NCBI RefSeq assembly: GCF_000156335.1
Contig: NZ_DS999213.1
Span: 3,729,059-3,793,058 of the forward strand
DNA length: 64,000 bases
Source: Roseobacter sp. GAI101
Lineage (GTDB): Bacteria > Pseudomonadota > Alphaproteobacteria > Rhodobacterales > Rhodobacteraceae
Direction of reading: 5' to 3'
Of the stretch, positions 55,553 through 64,000 are shown piece by piece. Made by a program: the position numbers and the translations under genes. The notes beneath the pieces are model-generated. The model saw only the letters and a list, made by a program, of their open reading frames with translations, had not been told where the DNA came from and ran no database searches. The first letter of the stretch is position 1; every line of letters begins with the position of its first letter.

Positions 55553-57373
55553 TTACTCTTCCATCGCTTCCAATTCGTCGATGAAGCCCGAGATCATCGA
55601 CAATCCCTTGTCCCAGAATGCGGGATCGGAAGCGTCCAGCCCGAAGGGGGCCAGCAGTTCCTTGTGGTGCTTTGACCCACCGGCCTTGAGCATGTCGAAA
55701 TACTTGTCCTCAAAGCCCGGCGTACCTTCGTCATAGACGGCGTACAGGGCGTTCACGAGGCCATCGCCGAAGGCATAGGCATAGACGTAGAAAGGCGAAT
55801 GCACGAAATGCGGAATATAGGCCCAGAAGGTCTCGTATCCGTCCATGAATTCGAATGCCGGTCCCAGGCTTTCGGCCTGCACGGACATCCACAGCGCGTT
55901 GATGTCGTCGGGTGTCAACTCTCCGCCACGGCGGGCATCATGCAGCTTGCATTCAAAGTCATAGAACGCGATCTGGCGGACAACGGTGTTGATCATATCC
56001 TCGACCTTGCCGGCCAGCAGGACCTTGCGTTCGGCATTGGTCTTTGCATTGTCCAGCATCTTGCGGAAGGTCAGCATTTCGCCGAACACGCTTGCGGTTT
56101 CAGCCAGCGTCAAAGGGGTCGAGGACAGCATTTCGCCCTGGCCCGCAGCGAGAACCTGATGAACGCCGTGGCCCAGCTCATGCGCCAACGTCATGACATC
56201 GCGCGGTTTGCCCAAGTAGTTGAGCATCACGTAAGGGTGGACATTGGTCACGGTTGGATGGGCAAAGGCACCGGGGGCCTTGCCGGGCTTTACGCCCGCG
56301 TCGATCCAGCCGTCGGTAAAGAACGGTTTCGCGATCTCGCCCATGCGGGGATCAAATGCATTGTATGCGTCCATCACCATATGTTCGGCGCGGTCCCAGC
56401 CGATCAGCTTGGGGTCTTCCATCGGAAGGGGCGCATTGCGGTCCCAGACCTGCATCACGTCAAGGCCAAGCCATTTGCGTTTCAGTTCGTAATAGCGATG
56501 GCTCAGCTTTGGGTAGGCGTTGACCACGGCGTTGCGCAGCGCCTCGACGACTTCGGGTTCGACGTGGTTGCTCAGGTGGCGGCCCGTCTGCGGGGTGGGC
56601 ATGCCACGCCAGCGGTCGATGACCTCTTTTTCCTTGGCTTGCGTGTTGTGAACGCGGGCAAAGGTCTTGATGTTGCTGCGGAATACATCGGCCAACTCGC
56701 GGGCTGCGGATTCACGCAGGTCACGGTTGGGATCGGTCAACAGGTTCAAAACGCCTTCGATATTCAACTGCTCGCCATCGACCACGAATTCCAGGGCCGC
56801 GATGGTTTCGTCAAACAGACGTTCCCATGCGTCGCCTACAACCCCCAGATCATGCAGGAATTTTTCCAGCTCGTCGCTCAACTGATAGTCCTTCATTGCA
56901 CGGATGCGGTCGAAAACCGGTTTGTAACGTGCAAGGTCCGCATTCTGAACCAGAAGCTTGCCCAAGTGGTCGTCTTCCAGCCGGTTCAGTTCCAGCGTGA
57001 AAAACACCAGCGGCGTGGTGAAATTGGTGATCTTTTCCTGAACGTCGGACATGAATTTGGTCCGGCCCGCGTCGGTGGTCTGCTGGTAATAGCGCAAGCC
57101 CGCGAAAGACATGATGCGACCTGCGACCTGGTTGATCTTTTCGTTGCGCAGCACGCAGTCCAGAAATCCAGCGGCATCCAGATTGGCCAGATTTCCTTCG
57201 AAATCCGTGGCAAAGCTGCGGCATGCTTCCTCGAGCCAGTCAAGATCGCGCTTCAGCTCGGTTGCGTCTTCGCCTGTATATAGGTCGTCCAGATTCCACT
57301 CTGGCAGATTGCCCAAGGGGGACGCGGCTGCTCCGGCATTTGCATCGCGGACGGGGAAGGGCAGTTGAAACAT
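55553..57373 (-). CDS. pepF: Oligoendopeptidase F (M3 family)
   Basis: A 606-residue cytoplasmic metallopeptidase. The zinc signature is TLAHELGHGVHQ (HExxH) near residue 390, with the third ligand Glu a few residues later in LTLAETASVF. It would degrade oligopeptides. ATG 57373 is chosen because GAGG lies 7 bp upstream. An additional ATG at 57385 is upstream of it. Length fits the M3B oligoendopeptidase family. Confidence 0.92.
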   Translation of the reverse strand: MFQLPFPVRDANAGAAASPLGNLPEWNLDDLYTGEDATELKRDLDWLEEACRSFATDFEGNLANLDAAGFLDCVLRNEKINQVAGRIMSFAGLRYYQQTTDAGRTKFMSDVQEKITNFTTPLVFFTLELNRLEDDHLGKLLVQNADLARYKPVFDRIRAMKDYQLSDELEKFLHDLGVVGDAWERLFDETIAALEFVVDGEQLNIEGVLNLLTDPNRDLRESAARELADVFRSNIKTFARVHNTQAKEKEVIDRWRGMPTPQTGRHLSNHVEPEVVEALRNAVVNAYPKLSHRYYELKRKWLGLDVMQVWDRNAPLPMEDPKLIGWDRAEHMVMDAYNAFDPRMGEIAKPFFTDGWIDAGVKPGKAPGAFAHPTVTNVHPYVMLNYLGKPRDVMTLAHELGHGVHQVLAAGQGEMLSSTPLTLAETASVFGEMLTFRKMLDNAKTNAERKVLLAGKVEDMINTVVRQIAFYDFECKLHDARRGGELTPDDINALWMSVQAESLGPAFEFMDGYETFWAYIPHFVHSPFYVYAYAFGDGLVNALYAVYDEGTPGFEDKYFDMLKAGGSKHHKELLAPFGLDASDPAFWDKGLSMISGFIDELEAMEE

Positions 57374-57444
57374 GAAAAACCTCATTTTGCGTTGAACTTA
57401 CCTAAGCATCGTGCGTGGTCAAGGCAAGGCGGCGACTGGCGGGA

Positions 57445-59043
57445 TCAGCCGTAAATGCGCAGGAACTCTTCCAAATCGGCCAGCGTGTTGGCCTCCTGAA
57501 GCGGTTTATCCTGTCGCCAGCGCAACATTCTGGGGAATCGCAGGGCCACACCTGATTTGTGGCGCGGGCTGCGCGCGATCCCCTCGAAGGCGATTTCGAA
57601 AACATGGTGCGGTGTGACCTTGCGCACAGGACCGAACCGTTCAAGCGTGTTTTTGCGCACCCAAGCGGTGATCTGGCGAAATTCGGCATCGGTCAGCCCG
57701 CTATAGGCCTTGGTGAAAGGGACCAGTTCATTGCCGTTCCAGACCGCAAAGGTGAAATCGGTGAACAGGTTCGCGCGGCGGCCCGACCCCGATTGCGCAT
57801 AGATCATCACGGCATCAATCGTCAGCGGGTCCAGCTTCCATTTCCACCAGTCGCCCTTTTTGCGCCCCGCCAGATAGGGGCTGTCGGCGCGTTTCAGCAT
57901 CACGCCTTCGGCCTGTGCATCGCGGGCGTCACTGCGGGTGGCTGCAAGGGCGTCCCAGTCGGCAAAAGGCAGTTGGGATGACAGGCGGATCGGGGCCTGC
58001 GCTGGCAGATCGGCACAGGCGCGTTCCAGCGTCGCGCGGCGGTCGGCGAATGGCAGGTCACGGATGTCCTGCCCCTGCCATTCCAGCAGATCATAGGCGT
58101 GCAGAACCACGGGCGCGTCGGTCAGCAGCTTTTTCGGGACGGTCTTTCGGCCGATGCGCGATTGCAGCGCGTTAAAGGACGACGGCGTCGGCTGGTCGTC
58201 GGGCCAAACAAGCAATTCGCCATCCAATACGGTGCCATCGGGCAGGAAATCCAGCGCGCGGGCCAATTCGGGAAAGCGGTCGGTCATCAGCTCTTCGCCG
58301 CGCGACCAGACAAAATACTGCCCGTCGCGCAGGATAAGCTGGCCCCTGATTCCGTCCCATTTCCATTCGGCACGCCAGTCCTCGGGGGCACCCAGGTCTT
58401 GCGGTTCGGCTTCCAGCCCATAGGCCAGATAGAACGGGTAGGGGCGCGAGGCATCGGCCGAGGCATCTTCGGCCTCGACCAACGCGTGCCATGTGGTGTC
58501 ATCAGGGTGCCAGTTTCCCATCAGCCGGTGTGCGAGTTCAGCTTCGGGCTTGTCCGTCGCGCGGGCCAAGGCGCGGGTCATCAGCTTTTGGCTGACGCCG
58601 ACGCGAAAACCGCCGGTGATCAGCTTGTTAAAGATGAACCGTTCCGCACCGCCCAATCTATCCCATGCAGACAGCACGAACGCTTTGCGGGCGTCTTCGT
58701 CTTGGGTGTAGATTTCACGCAACGCGGCGATCCAGTCAGACAGGCTTTGGTCGTCTTGGGTCGTGTTCGGGGGCAGGACCAGTGCGATGGTTTCAGCAAG
58801 GTCACCGACGATGGCATAGCTTTCCTCGAACAGCCAAAGAGGGATGCCCGCCCGCTCTGCCGCCCATTCACGCAGGCGGGTGGTTGTGACCGCGCGCTTG
58901 GGACGGCGGCCTGAAAAAAGCGCGATGGTCCAAAGGCGGTCGGCGTCAGGGGCCGCTGCGAAATACTCGGCCAGGGCGGCGGTCTTTACGTTCGTCTTGG
59001 TGCTTTGGTCGATGGTGGTGAACAGCTTGGCAAAACGCTTCAT
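57445..59043 (-). CDS. ATP-dependent DNA ligase
   Basis: A 532-residue ligase. The nucleotidyl-transferase motif is EWKWDGIRGQL with Lys as the adenylation residue, preceded by a helical N-terminal domain (TNVKTAALAEYFAAAPDADRLW). Later motifs include VLDGELLVWP, EGVMLKRADSPYLAGRKKGDWWKWK and the C-terminal OB fold. In many bacteria such LigB/LigC-type ligases are coded next to a metallo-beta-lactamase exonuclease, as here. It overlaps the exonuclease start by ATGA. The usual neighbours Lhr helicase and calcineurin-like phosphoesterase are not seen here. Confidence 0.92.
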   Translation of the reverse strand: MKRFAKLFTTIDQSTKTNVKTAALAEYFAAAPDADRLWTIALFSGRRPKRAVTTTRLREWAAERAGIPLWLFEESYAIVGDLAETIALVLPPNTTQDDQSLSDWIAALREIYTQDEDARKAFVLSAWDRLGGAERFIFNKLITGGFRVGVSQKLMTRALARATDKPEAELAHRLMGNWHPDDTTWHALVEAEDASADASRPYPFYLAYGLEAEPQDLGAPEDWRAEWKWDGIRGQLILRDGQYFVWSRGEELMTDRFPELARALDFLPDGTVLDGELLVWPDDQPTPSSFNALQSRIGRKTVPKKLLTDAPVVLHAYDLLEWQGQDIRDLPFADRRATLERACADLPAQAPIRLSSQLPFADWDALAATRSDARDAQAEGVMLKRADSPYLAGRKKGDWWKWKLDPLTIDAVMIYAQSGSGRRANLFTDFTFAVWNGNELVPFTKAYSGLTDAEFRQITAWVRKNTLERFGPVRKVTPHHVFEIAFEGIARSPRHKSGVALRFPRMLRWRQDKPLQEANTLADLEEFLRIYG

Positions 59044-60053
59044 TCGGTTGCGTCCTTGTCCAGCGTTTCACCTTCGAACTGCGTCGGGACAACTTGGGCG
59101 TTCCAGCCATTATCGCTCAGGTAACGGCTGAAGATGTCCGTGTAACCATGTGTGACGTATATGTTTTCAGCTTCGGTCACCTTGATCGCTGAAAGCAGTC
59201 CATCCCAATCTGCATGGTCCGAGATGATAAATCCCCGGTCACCGGCACGGCGGCGGCGCACGCCTCGGATCGCCATCCAGCCACTGGCAAAGGCGGTCTC
59301 CTGCGGGCCGAATTTCTTGGCCCATGCGCTGCCAAGGGCCGACGGCGGGGCCAGCACGATGGCACCGGGATGGTCCTTTGGTTTCAGGTCCCCGTCGGCC
59401 AGGATCGTGTCGGGCAGAACGATCCCCTGATCGCGCATCACGCGGTTGGTATGTTCCGTCGCCGTGTGGGTCAGCACGGGCCCGATCGCAGGGTCCAGCA
59501 TGGTCAACAGGCGCTGCGCCTTGCCAAGGGCATAGGCCCCCAGAAACGCAGTTTTGCCTTCCTTGGCGCAGGCGGCCCACCACCCATTGATCTGGTCAGC
59601 AACATCTGCCTGATCCGCCCAACGGAACACGGGCAGGCCAAAGGTGCTTTCGGTAATGAAATGGTGGCATTTGACGGGCGTAAACGCATCCGAAAGCCCA
59701 TCATCGACGACTTTGTAGTCGCCGGATGCCACCCAAACCTCGCCCTTCACCGCGACCCTGATCTGCGCCGATCCGGGCACATGGCCGGCGGGGTGAAAGG
59801 ACACATCTGCGTCCCCGATCCTGCGCACCTCGCCATAAGCGATGCCTTCGGCGGAAATCTCGCCCAGACGGTGGCGCATTACGGGCAGGGCGGCGTGGGT
59901 GGCAAGATAACGGCCCATGCCCCAACGCGCGTGGTCCGAATGGCCGTGGGTGATCAGCGCGCGGTCCACCTGCCGCCACGGGTCGATGTAAAAATCACCT
60001 GCGGCGCAATAGATGCCGTTTTCCGTAAAGGTAAGAACCGGGGATGTTGTCAT
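59040..60053 (-). CDS. Ligase-associated DNA exonuclease (metallo-beta-lactamase fold)
   Basis: A 337-residue MBL-fold protein. The metal site begins with ALITHGHSDHARW near residue 35 and includes later FHPAGHVPGSAQIRV and TESTFG. It matches the exonuclease partner coded with ATP-dependent ligases. It would trim DNA ends before ligation. It is translated just ahead of the ligase gene, overlapping by 4 bp. Confidence 0.88.
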   Translation of the reverse strand: MTTSPVLTFTENGIYCAAGDFYIDPWRQVDRALITHGHSDHARWGMGRYLATHAALPVMRHRLGEISAEGIAYGEVRRIGDADVSFHPAGHVPGSAQIRVAVKGEVWVASGDYKVVDDGLSDAFTPVKCHHFITESTFGLPVFRWADQADVADQINGWWAACAKEGKTAFLGAYALGKAQRLLTMLDPAIGPVLTHTATEHTNRVMRDQGIVLPDTILADGDLKPKDHPGAIVLAPPSALGSAWAKKFGPQETAFASGWMAIRGVRRRRAGDRGFIISDHADWDGLLSAIKVTEAENIYVTHGYTDIFSRYLSDNGWNAQVVPTQFEGETLDKDATE

Positions 60054-60156
60054 GGCCTAAAGATAGGAGCCGGTTTTGATTTGGACAGGGCGAGACAGGC
60101 GCAAGCCTGGAATTTGTCGAAATAATATTTGGTATCAATCGGGTATGAGCGAAAGT

Positions 60157-60183
60157 TGATCCTGTGTGTCAGGATCAGTTTTT
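60157..60183. terminator. Hairpin with T-run near the hydrolase stop
   Basis: TGATCCTG (60157-60164) and CAGGATCA (60170-60177) flank a 5-nt loop, and TTTTT follows at 60179-60183 on the plus strand. The hydrolase stop codon lies within the right arm. On the plus strand no gene is upstream, so the T-run side may be chance. The stem could serve as a terminator-like structure for the minus-strand transcript. Confidence 0.4.
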
Positions 60184-61122
60184 CGCGTTGCGCAGGAACA
60201 ACCGTACCATGTCGTCGATTGCGGCGTCCCTGATGGCTGGCTTTTCCATCAAGATCTCGTGCTCTGCACCCTCGACGATTTGCAGCTTGCTGCCGGTCCA
60301 TGACTTCATTCGCTGATGGATGCGCCCGATATGGACGATCCTTTCGTTCGATCCCAGAAAGGTAACACAGGGCAGGCTGGGCGCGGCGCGCAGGGCAAGG
60401 TGTTTCGTTTCAGCCAATGCTTCGCGCAGCCAGACATAGCTGGGTCCGCCAAGGGCCAGATCAGGGTGGGCGGCAATCTGGTCGCGCATCATCTCGAACA
60501 TCGGCTGGTCCGTCGTCAACATGTTGTTTTCAAAAGGCTCCGACGTGACATAGGGGTCGTATTTCGTGCCGAGGGGCAATTGGTGCCCTTGACCGACGCG
60601 GGGCATCAGCCGTGACAAGCCCCATGCGAATGGCCGAAGGTGCGGGGCAAGGTGAATGCCCCACATGGGCGCTGTAAATGCGGCGGCCTGAACCGAAAGC
60701 CCCTCCATCACGGCGCGCAGTCCGATGGCCCCGCCCATCGAATGGGCGAGCATGAAGAAAGGGCGCGGCAATTGCAGCGTGCGCGCGGCACGCATGAGTG
60801 TCGCCACGTCTTTTTGGTAGTCGGGAAAGTGATCGACCTGGCCCACCCGGCGATCGGGCAAAAGCCGGTCGGCAAGGCCCTGGCCGCGCCAGTCCAGGGT
60901 CATGACGGCAAGCCCACGTTTGGCAAATTCAGCCGCAGTCACCCCGTATTTTTCTACATATTCCGTGCGGCCGGGGAAAAGAAGCACTGTGCCCTTCGCC
61001 CCGTCCAACGGCCAATGCGCCACCCGTAGCTTTTTGCCATCCGGCGTTTCTGTCCAATGTGCTAGGCCCGTGTCGGGGCCCGGGAAAAGGTCAGTGAAAA
61101 GGGGGGCGGGCGCGAGGATCAT
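60175..61122 (-). CDS. Alpha/beta hydrolase (monoacylglycerol-lipase-like)
   Basis: A 315-residue alpha/beta hydrolase of the lysophospholipase/PldB-like type. The oxyanion and nucleophile region are LFPGRTEYVEKYG and MLAHSMGGAIGLRA (Ser in GHSMG-like AHSMGG, near residue 127). The catalytic His is probably in EGAEHEILMEK. Substrates may be monoacylglycerols or lysophospholipids, but that is not proven. Its start overlaps the stop of the SCP2 gene by one base. Confidence 0.82.
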   Translation of the reverse strand: MILAPAPLFTDLFPGPDTGLAHWTETPDGKKLRVAHWPLDGAKGTVLLFPGRTEYVEKYGVTAAEFAKRGLAVMTLDWRGQGLADRLLPDRRVGQVDHFPDYQKDVATLMRAARTLQLPRPFFMLAHSMGGAIGLRAVMEGLSVQAAAFTAPMWGIHLAPHLRPFAWGLSRLMPRVGQGHQLPLGTKYDPYVTSEPFENNMLTTDQPMFEMMRDQIAAHPDLALGGPSYVWLREALAETKHLALRAAPSLPCVTFLGSNERIVHIGRIHQRMKSWTGSKLQIVEGAEHEILMEKPAIRDAAIDDMVRLFLRNAKN

Positions 61123-61412
61123 CAGGCCAGTACGGATGCCAGTTTCATTGCCATGCCCATATCGCCGTCAATCTTGAGCTTGCCGGTCATGAAGGCACTT
61201 GTCGGGTTGGTTTCACCGGCCAGAATGGCCTGAAATGTGTCGACATCAGCAGAAAGCGTGACATCGGCGGGTTCATCGCCTGCGCGCGCCCCTGTGGAAT
61301 CCATCATAACGCACCCTTCGCCTTCAATGTCGAACTTGGCTGTGCCGTCGAAATCGGCCCCCGCCAGTTTTCCGTTCAAGACAGTTACGGCTTCGTTCAC
61401 AATATCGCTCAT
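61122..61412 (-). CDS. SCP2 sterol-binding-domain protein
   Basis: A 96-residue protein of the SCP2 family. It has the beta-strand and helix pattern of the lipid-binding domain (KFDIEGEGCVMMDSTGARAGDEP, TFQAILAGETNPTSAFMTGKLKIDGDMGMAMKL). It probably binds lipids or acyl chains. ATG 61412 is chosen for family length. It is co-transcribed with the hydrolase, which would fit a shared lipid task. Confidence 0.88.
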   Translation of the reverse strand: MSDIVNEAVTVLNGKLAGADFDGTAKFDIEGEGCVMMDSTGARAGDEPADVTLSADVDTFQAILAGETNPTSAFMTGKLKIDGDMGMAMKLASVLA

Positions 61413-61486
61413 CTGCGGTCCTTTTTTCGAAAATGCTACCGACATGTCTGGAAAAGTGGCGGCAGGCTGTTACATTCACTGTTGTT

Positions 61487-62053
61487 ATGGTCAATCACAT
61501 CGTCAACCTCAAACATACCGTCGCGGCACTTGGTTTCTGGGTGTTGCTTGGCGGCGTATCTTTTGCGCAAACGACGATGCCGCAAGCGGATGAGTTACTG
61601 GCGAAATTACGCGATGCCCCCGCCGAGGAAGCCTCAAGGATAGAGCGCGAGGTCCAGACCGCATGGGCGCGATCGGGTTCGGCCAGCATTGATCTGCTTC
61701 TTAAGCGGGGGATGGACGCATTGGCGGCCGGCGATACCCCCCTCGCGATCGAGCATTTTACCGCGCTGACGGATCACGCGCCTTTGTTTGCCGAAGGGTA
61801 TCATGCCCGTGCGCAGGCCTATTTCCGGGCTGATCTGTATGGGCCTGCGATTGACGACCTCGAAATGGCCTTGGCGCTTAACCCACAGCAGTTCAACGCT
61901 ATTTTCGGGCTGGGCGCGATCTTGCAGGAATTTGGCAGCCTGCCTGCCGCCGCCACTTTGTATCGCCGGGTTCTTGCGATAAACCCTCACCATGAAAACG
62001 CGCAAAAGGCGCTGGACGGGCTTCGGCGCGACGGCATCGGGCGCACTCTTTAA
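61487..62053 (+). CDS. Secreted TPR-repeat protein
   Basis: A 188-residue protein with an N-terminal membrane or signal segment (HTVAALGFWVLLGGVSFAQ) and at least three tetratricopeptide-like helix pairs. Visible repeats include AIEHFTALTDHAPLFAEGYHARAQAYF, AIDDLEMALALNPQQFNAIFGLGAIL and AATLYRRVLAINPHHENAQKALDGL. It is probably a periplasmic scaffold for protein interactions. The start at ATG 61487 lacks a clear Shine-Dalgarno. It is divergent from SCP2 and precedes the helicase gene. Confidence 0.75.
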   Translation: MVNHIVNLKHTVAALGFWVLLGGVSFAQTTMPQADELLAKLRDAPAEEASRIEREVQTAWARSGSASIDLLLKRGMDALAAGDTPLAIEHFTALTDHAPLFAEGYHARAQAYFRADLYGPAIDDLEMALALNPQQFNAIFGLGAILQEFGSLPAAATLYRRVLAINPHHENAQKALDGLRRDGIGRTL

Positions 62054-62071
62054 GACGTCGGGAACATTCTG

Positions 62072-64000
62072 GTGACAGGTGATAGCAGGGTCGTGGCCGT
62101 TTTGGGCCCGACCAACACGGGCAAGACCACATATGCCATTGAGCGGATGTTGGCACATCGCACTGGGGTGATCGGCCTGCCGCTGCGCCTGTTGGCGCGC
62201 GAGGTCTATGACAAGATCGTCGCCCTGCGCGGACCGTCAGTCGTGGCCTTGGTGACGGGCGAAGAGCGCATCGTGCCGCCGCGCACGCAATATTGGGTCT
62301 GCACGGTCGAGGCGATGCCCGAAGGGATGGGCGCGGATCTGGTCGCGGTCGATGAAATCCAGCTTTGTGCCGATCCCGAACGCGGGCATGTCTTTACCGA
62401 CCGGTTGCTGCGGTCGCGGGGGCTTCACGAGACGCTGTTCATGGGGGCGGACACCATGCGCGGCACCATTGCGGCGCTGGTGCCCAAGGCGCAGTTCATC
62501 AAACGCGAGAGAATGTCCGAATTGACCTATGTAGGTCAGAAAAAGATAAGCAGGATGCGTCCTCGCAGTGCCATCGTCGGGTTTTCGGTTGAGAATGTGT
62601 ATGCGATTGCCGAGCTGATCCGCCGTCAAAAAGGCGGTGCGGCGGTCGTGATGGGCGCACTGAGCCCGCGCACACGCAACGCGCAGGTCGAGATGTACCA
62701 AAGCGGAGAGGTCGATTATCTGGTCGCCACCGATGCCATCGGGATGGGGCTTAACCTGGACGTGGATCATGTCGCGTTCTCAGCGCTGAGCAAATTTGAC
62801 GGGCGGCGGATGCGTCAGTTGGCCCCGAACGAGCTGGCACAGATTGCAGGGCGGGCAGGGCGCGGTTTCAAAAGCGGTACGTTCGGGGTTACCGGCGATG
62901 CGCCGCCCTTGGATGATGGTGTTGCCCGCGCAATCATGGATCACAGCTTTACGCCGCAGAACAAGATCAACTGGCGCAATCCGGCGCTGCAATACGGCAG
63001 CATCGACCGGCTGATCCAGACGCTTGAGATGTCGCCAGACAACGAACGCCTATACAAGGCCCGCGAGGCCGATGACCTGCGTGCGCTCAAGGCGTTGGGC
63101 GAGGATGCTGAGGTCGCGGCGCGCTGTACGGACGGTCCATCCGTCAAGTTGCTGTGGGATGTCTGCCGGATTCCCGACTTTCGCGGCATCAGCCATGCGG
63201 AACACGCCAGCCTTCTCGAAACGATTTTTAACTATCTGCACCAGCGCGGCACCATCCCCGACGACTGGCTTGCGGGACAAATAAACCGGATCGATCGAAC
63301 CGATGGCGACATTGATGCGTTGTCCAAGAGACTGGCGTTTATCCGCACCTGGACTTATGTGACCCAACGCAAAGGGTGGACGGTTGACGAAAGTCATTGG
63401 CGAGACGCGGCGCGTGTCGTAGAAGACAGACTGTCGGACGCGCTGCACGAGCGTTTGACCCAGAGATTTGTAGATCGGCGCACATCCGTGCTTTTGCGCC
63501 GGCTAGGACAGAAGGAAGCCATGGTGGCCGAAGTAAACGAGACCGGTGAAGTAACCGTTGAAGGCGAATTTGTAGGCAAGCTGGACGGTTTCCGTTTCCG
63601 GCAGGACAAAGGCGCAGGTGTGGCGGAAGACAAAACGATCAAGACAGCTTCGTTGCAGGCCTTGGCTCCGCAGTTCCATTTGCGTGCTGATCGGTTCTAC
63701 AATGCGCCCGATACCGAAATTGATTTCACGGAACAGGGTGGCCTGATGTGGGGCAGCTCTGCTGTCGGGAAACTGGTGGCTGGCCCCGACGGGCTGCGTC
63801 CGGGCATCGAGGTGTTCGTGGATGATGTGGCAGGCCCCGAGGTTGCCCAAAAGGTGCAGCGCCGCTTGCAGCACTTCATCGATCGCAAGATCGCCGCGTT
63901 GTTCGAACCGCTGGTGACGCTGTCCAAGGACGAGGCGCTGACAGGTCTGGCCCGCGGCTTTGCCTTCCGGATGGTCGAGAATTTCGGCATCTTGCCGCGC
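62072..64000 (+). CDS. SUV3-type DEAD/DExH RNA helicase (runs off the window)
   Basis: The frame from GTG 62072 is open to the end of the window (643 codons), so the C-terminus is missing. It begins with a Walker A, GPTNTGKTTYA. The DExx box reads VAVDEIQLCADPERGHVFTDRLL. Later FMGADTMRG, RNAQVEMYQSGEVDYLVATDAIGMGLNLDVDHV and QIAGRAGRG match helicase motifs V and VI. It resembles SUV3-like mitochondrial RNA helicases, common in alphaproteobacteria, where annotation has sometimes been wrong. It would unwind RNA or RNA-DNA substrates. Confidence 0.85.
   Translation, partial: MTGDSRVVAVLGPTNTGKTTYAIERMLAHRTGVIGLPLRLLAREVYDKIVALRGPSVVALVTGEERIVPPRTQYWVCTVEAMPEGMGADLVAVDEIQLCADPERGHVFTDRLLRSRGLHETLFMGADTMRGTIAALVPKAQFIKRERMSELTYVGQKKISRMRPRSAIVGFSVENVYAIAELIRRQKGGAAVVMGALSPRTRNAQVEMYQSGEVDYLVATDAIGMGLNLDVDHVAFSALSKFDGRRMRQLAPNELAQIAGRAGRGFKSGTFGVTGDAPPLDDGVARAIMDHSFTPQNKINWRNPALQYGSIDRLIQTLEMSPDNERLYKAREADDLRALKALGEDAEVAARCTDGPSVKLLWDVCRIPDFRGISHAEHASLLETIFNYLHQRGTIPDDWLAGQINRIDRTDGDIDALSKRLAFIRTWTYVTQRKGWTVDESHWRDAARVVEDRLSDALHERLTQRFVDRRTSVLLRRLGQKEAMVAEVNETGEVTVEGEFVGKLDGFRFRQDKGAGVAEDKTIKTASLQALAPQFHLRADRFYNAPDTEIDFTEQGGLMWGSSAVGKLVAGPDGLRPGIEVFVDDVAGPEVAQKVQRRLQHFIDRKIAALFEPLVTLSKDEALTGLARGFAFRMVENFGILPR

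Overview
The window looks like chromosomal DNA of a marine alphaproteobacterium of the Rhodobacterales (Roseobacter-group Rhodobacteraceae). The evidence is gene content and local signals. It carries carnitine cleavage genes, a heterotetrameric sarcosine oxidase operon, KpsC/KpsS capsule genes, alphaproteobacterial DnaG, RpoD and RpoH, a CtrA-like regulator and an MmcB-family gene with a GTTC-N7-GTTC LexA box. A tRNA-His gene has no encoded G-1, as is typical of this class. GC is high and many adjacent genes share ATGA or GTGA overlaps. I see no phage, insertion sequence, CRISPR array or rRNA.

Layout. 1-5.2 kb: the 5' remnant of moaE, then a dabA/dabB inorganic-carbon uptake pair divergent from a LysR gene. 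5.3-9.8 kb: a CtrA-like regulator with a degenerate receiver, an ArsC/Spx protein, metG and an MFS transporter. 9.9-15.6 kb: a carnitine catabolic operon (aldo/keto reductase, BKACE cleavage enzyme, lipocalin lipoprotein, carnitine dehydrogenase-thioesterase fusion, frameshifted SDR, DMT transporter). 15.6-19.2 kb: Nudix and DUF983 genes, a frameshifted EF-hand/His-rich protein, and an ECF sigma factor with a probable membrane anti-sigma and a CnrX-like periplasmic sensor. 19.2-25.6 kb: a hybrid kinase with its periplasmic binding protein, and a TadE/TadF/TadG-like cluster. 25.9-33 kb: glutamate dehydrogenase and soxBDAG. 33-37.2 kb: dnaG-rpoD.

37.3-39.9 kb: YjbQ, nrdR and ribD. 40-44.6 kb, minus strand: kpsS, a Wza/KpsD-like export lipoprotein and kpsC. 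44.7-47.1 kb: ribE, an unknown gene, ribH and nusB. 47.1-47.8 kb: noncoding DNA with RNA-like folding. 47.8-55.4 kb: a ClpP-like protein with a coiled-coil membrane partner, mmcB, tRNA-His, rluD, rpoH, a Gfo/Idh oxidoreductase, a DksA-type zinc finger and a ribosome-hibernation/cold-shock fusion. 55.5-64 kb: pepF, an ATP-dependent DNA ligase with its exonuclease partner, a lipase-like hydrolase, SCP2 and TPR proteins, and the start of a SUV3-type helicase running off the end.

The clearest metabolic theme is quaternary-amine use. Carnitine would become glycine betaine (10.0-14.6 kb), and sarcosine, a later product of betaine, would be oxidised by soxBDAG (27.5-32.6 kb). The demethylases between betaine and sarcosine are not in this window.

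Three genes appear broken: moaE by truncation, and the SDR and the EF-hand gene by single-base frameshifts. The two frameshifts may be real mutations or sequencing errors. Several intergenic regions carry related short repeats, a GGGGGCTGGCCCCC-type palindrome and a GAGTTTATTTGGCAAAATGAAG-type tail, that look like a dispersed family. No obviously new multi-gene system stands out. The best candidates for new biology are the EF-hand/ECF metal-sensing cassette, the ClpP-like/coiled-coil membrane pair and the structured region at 47.4 kb.
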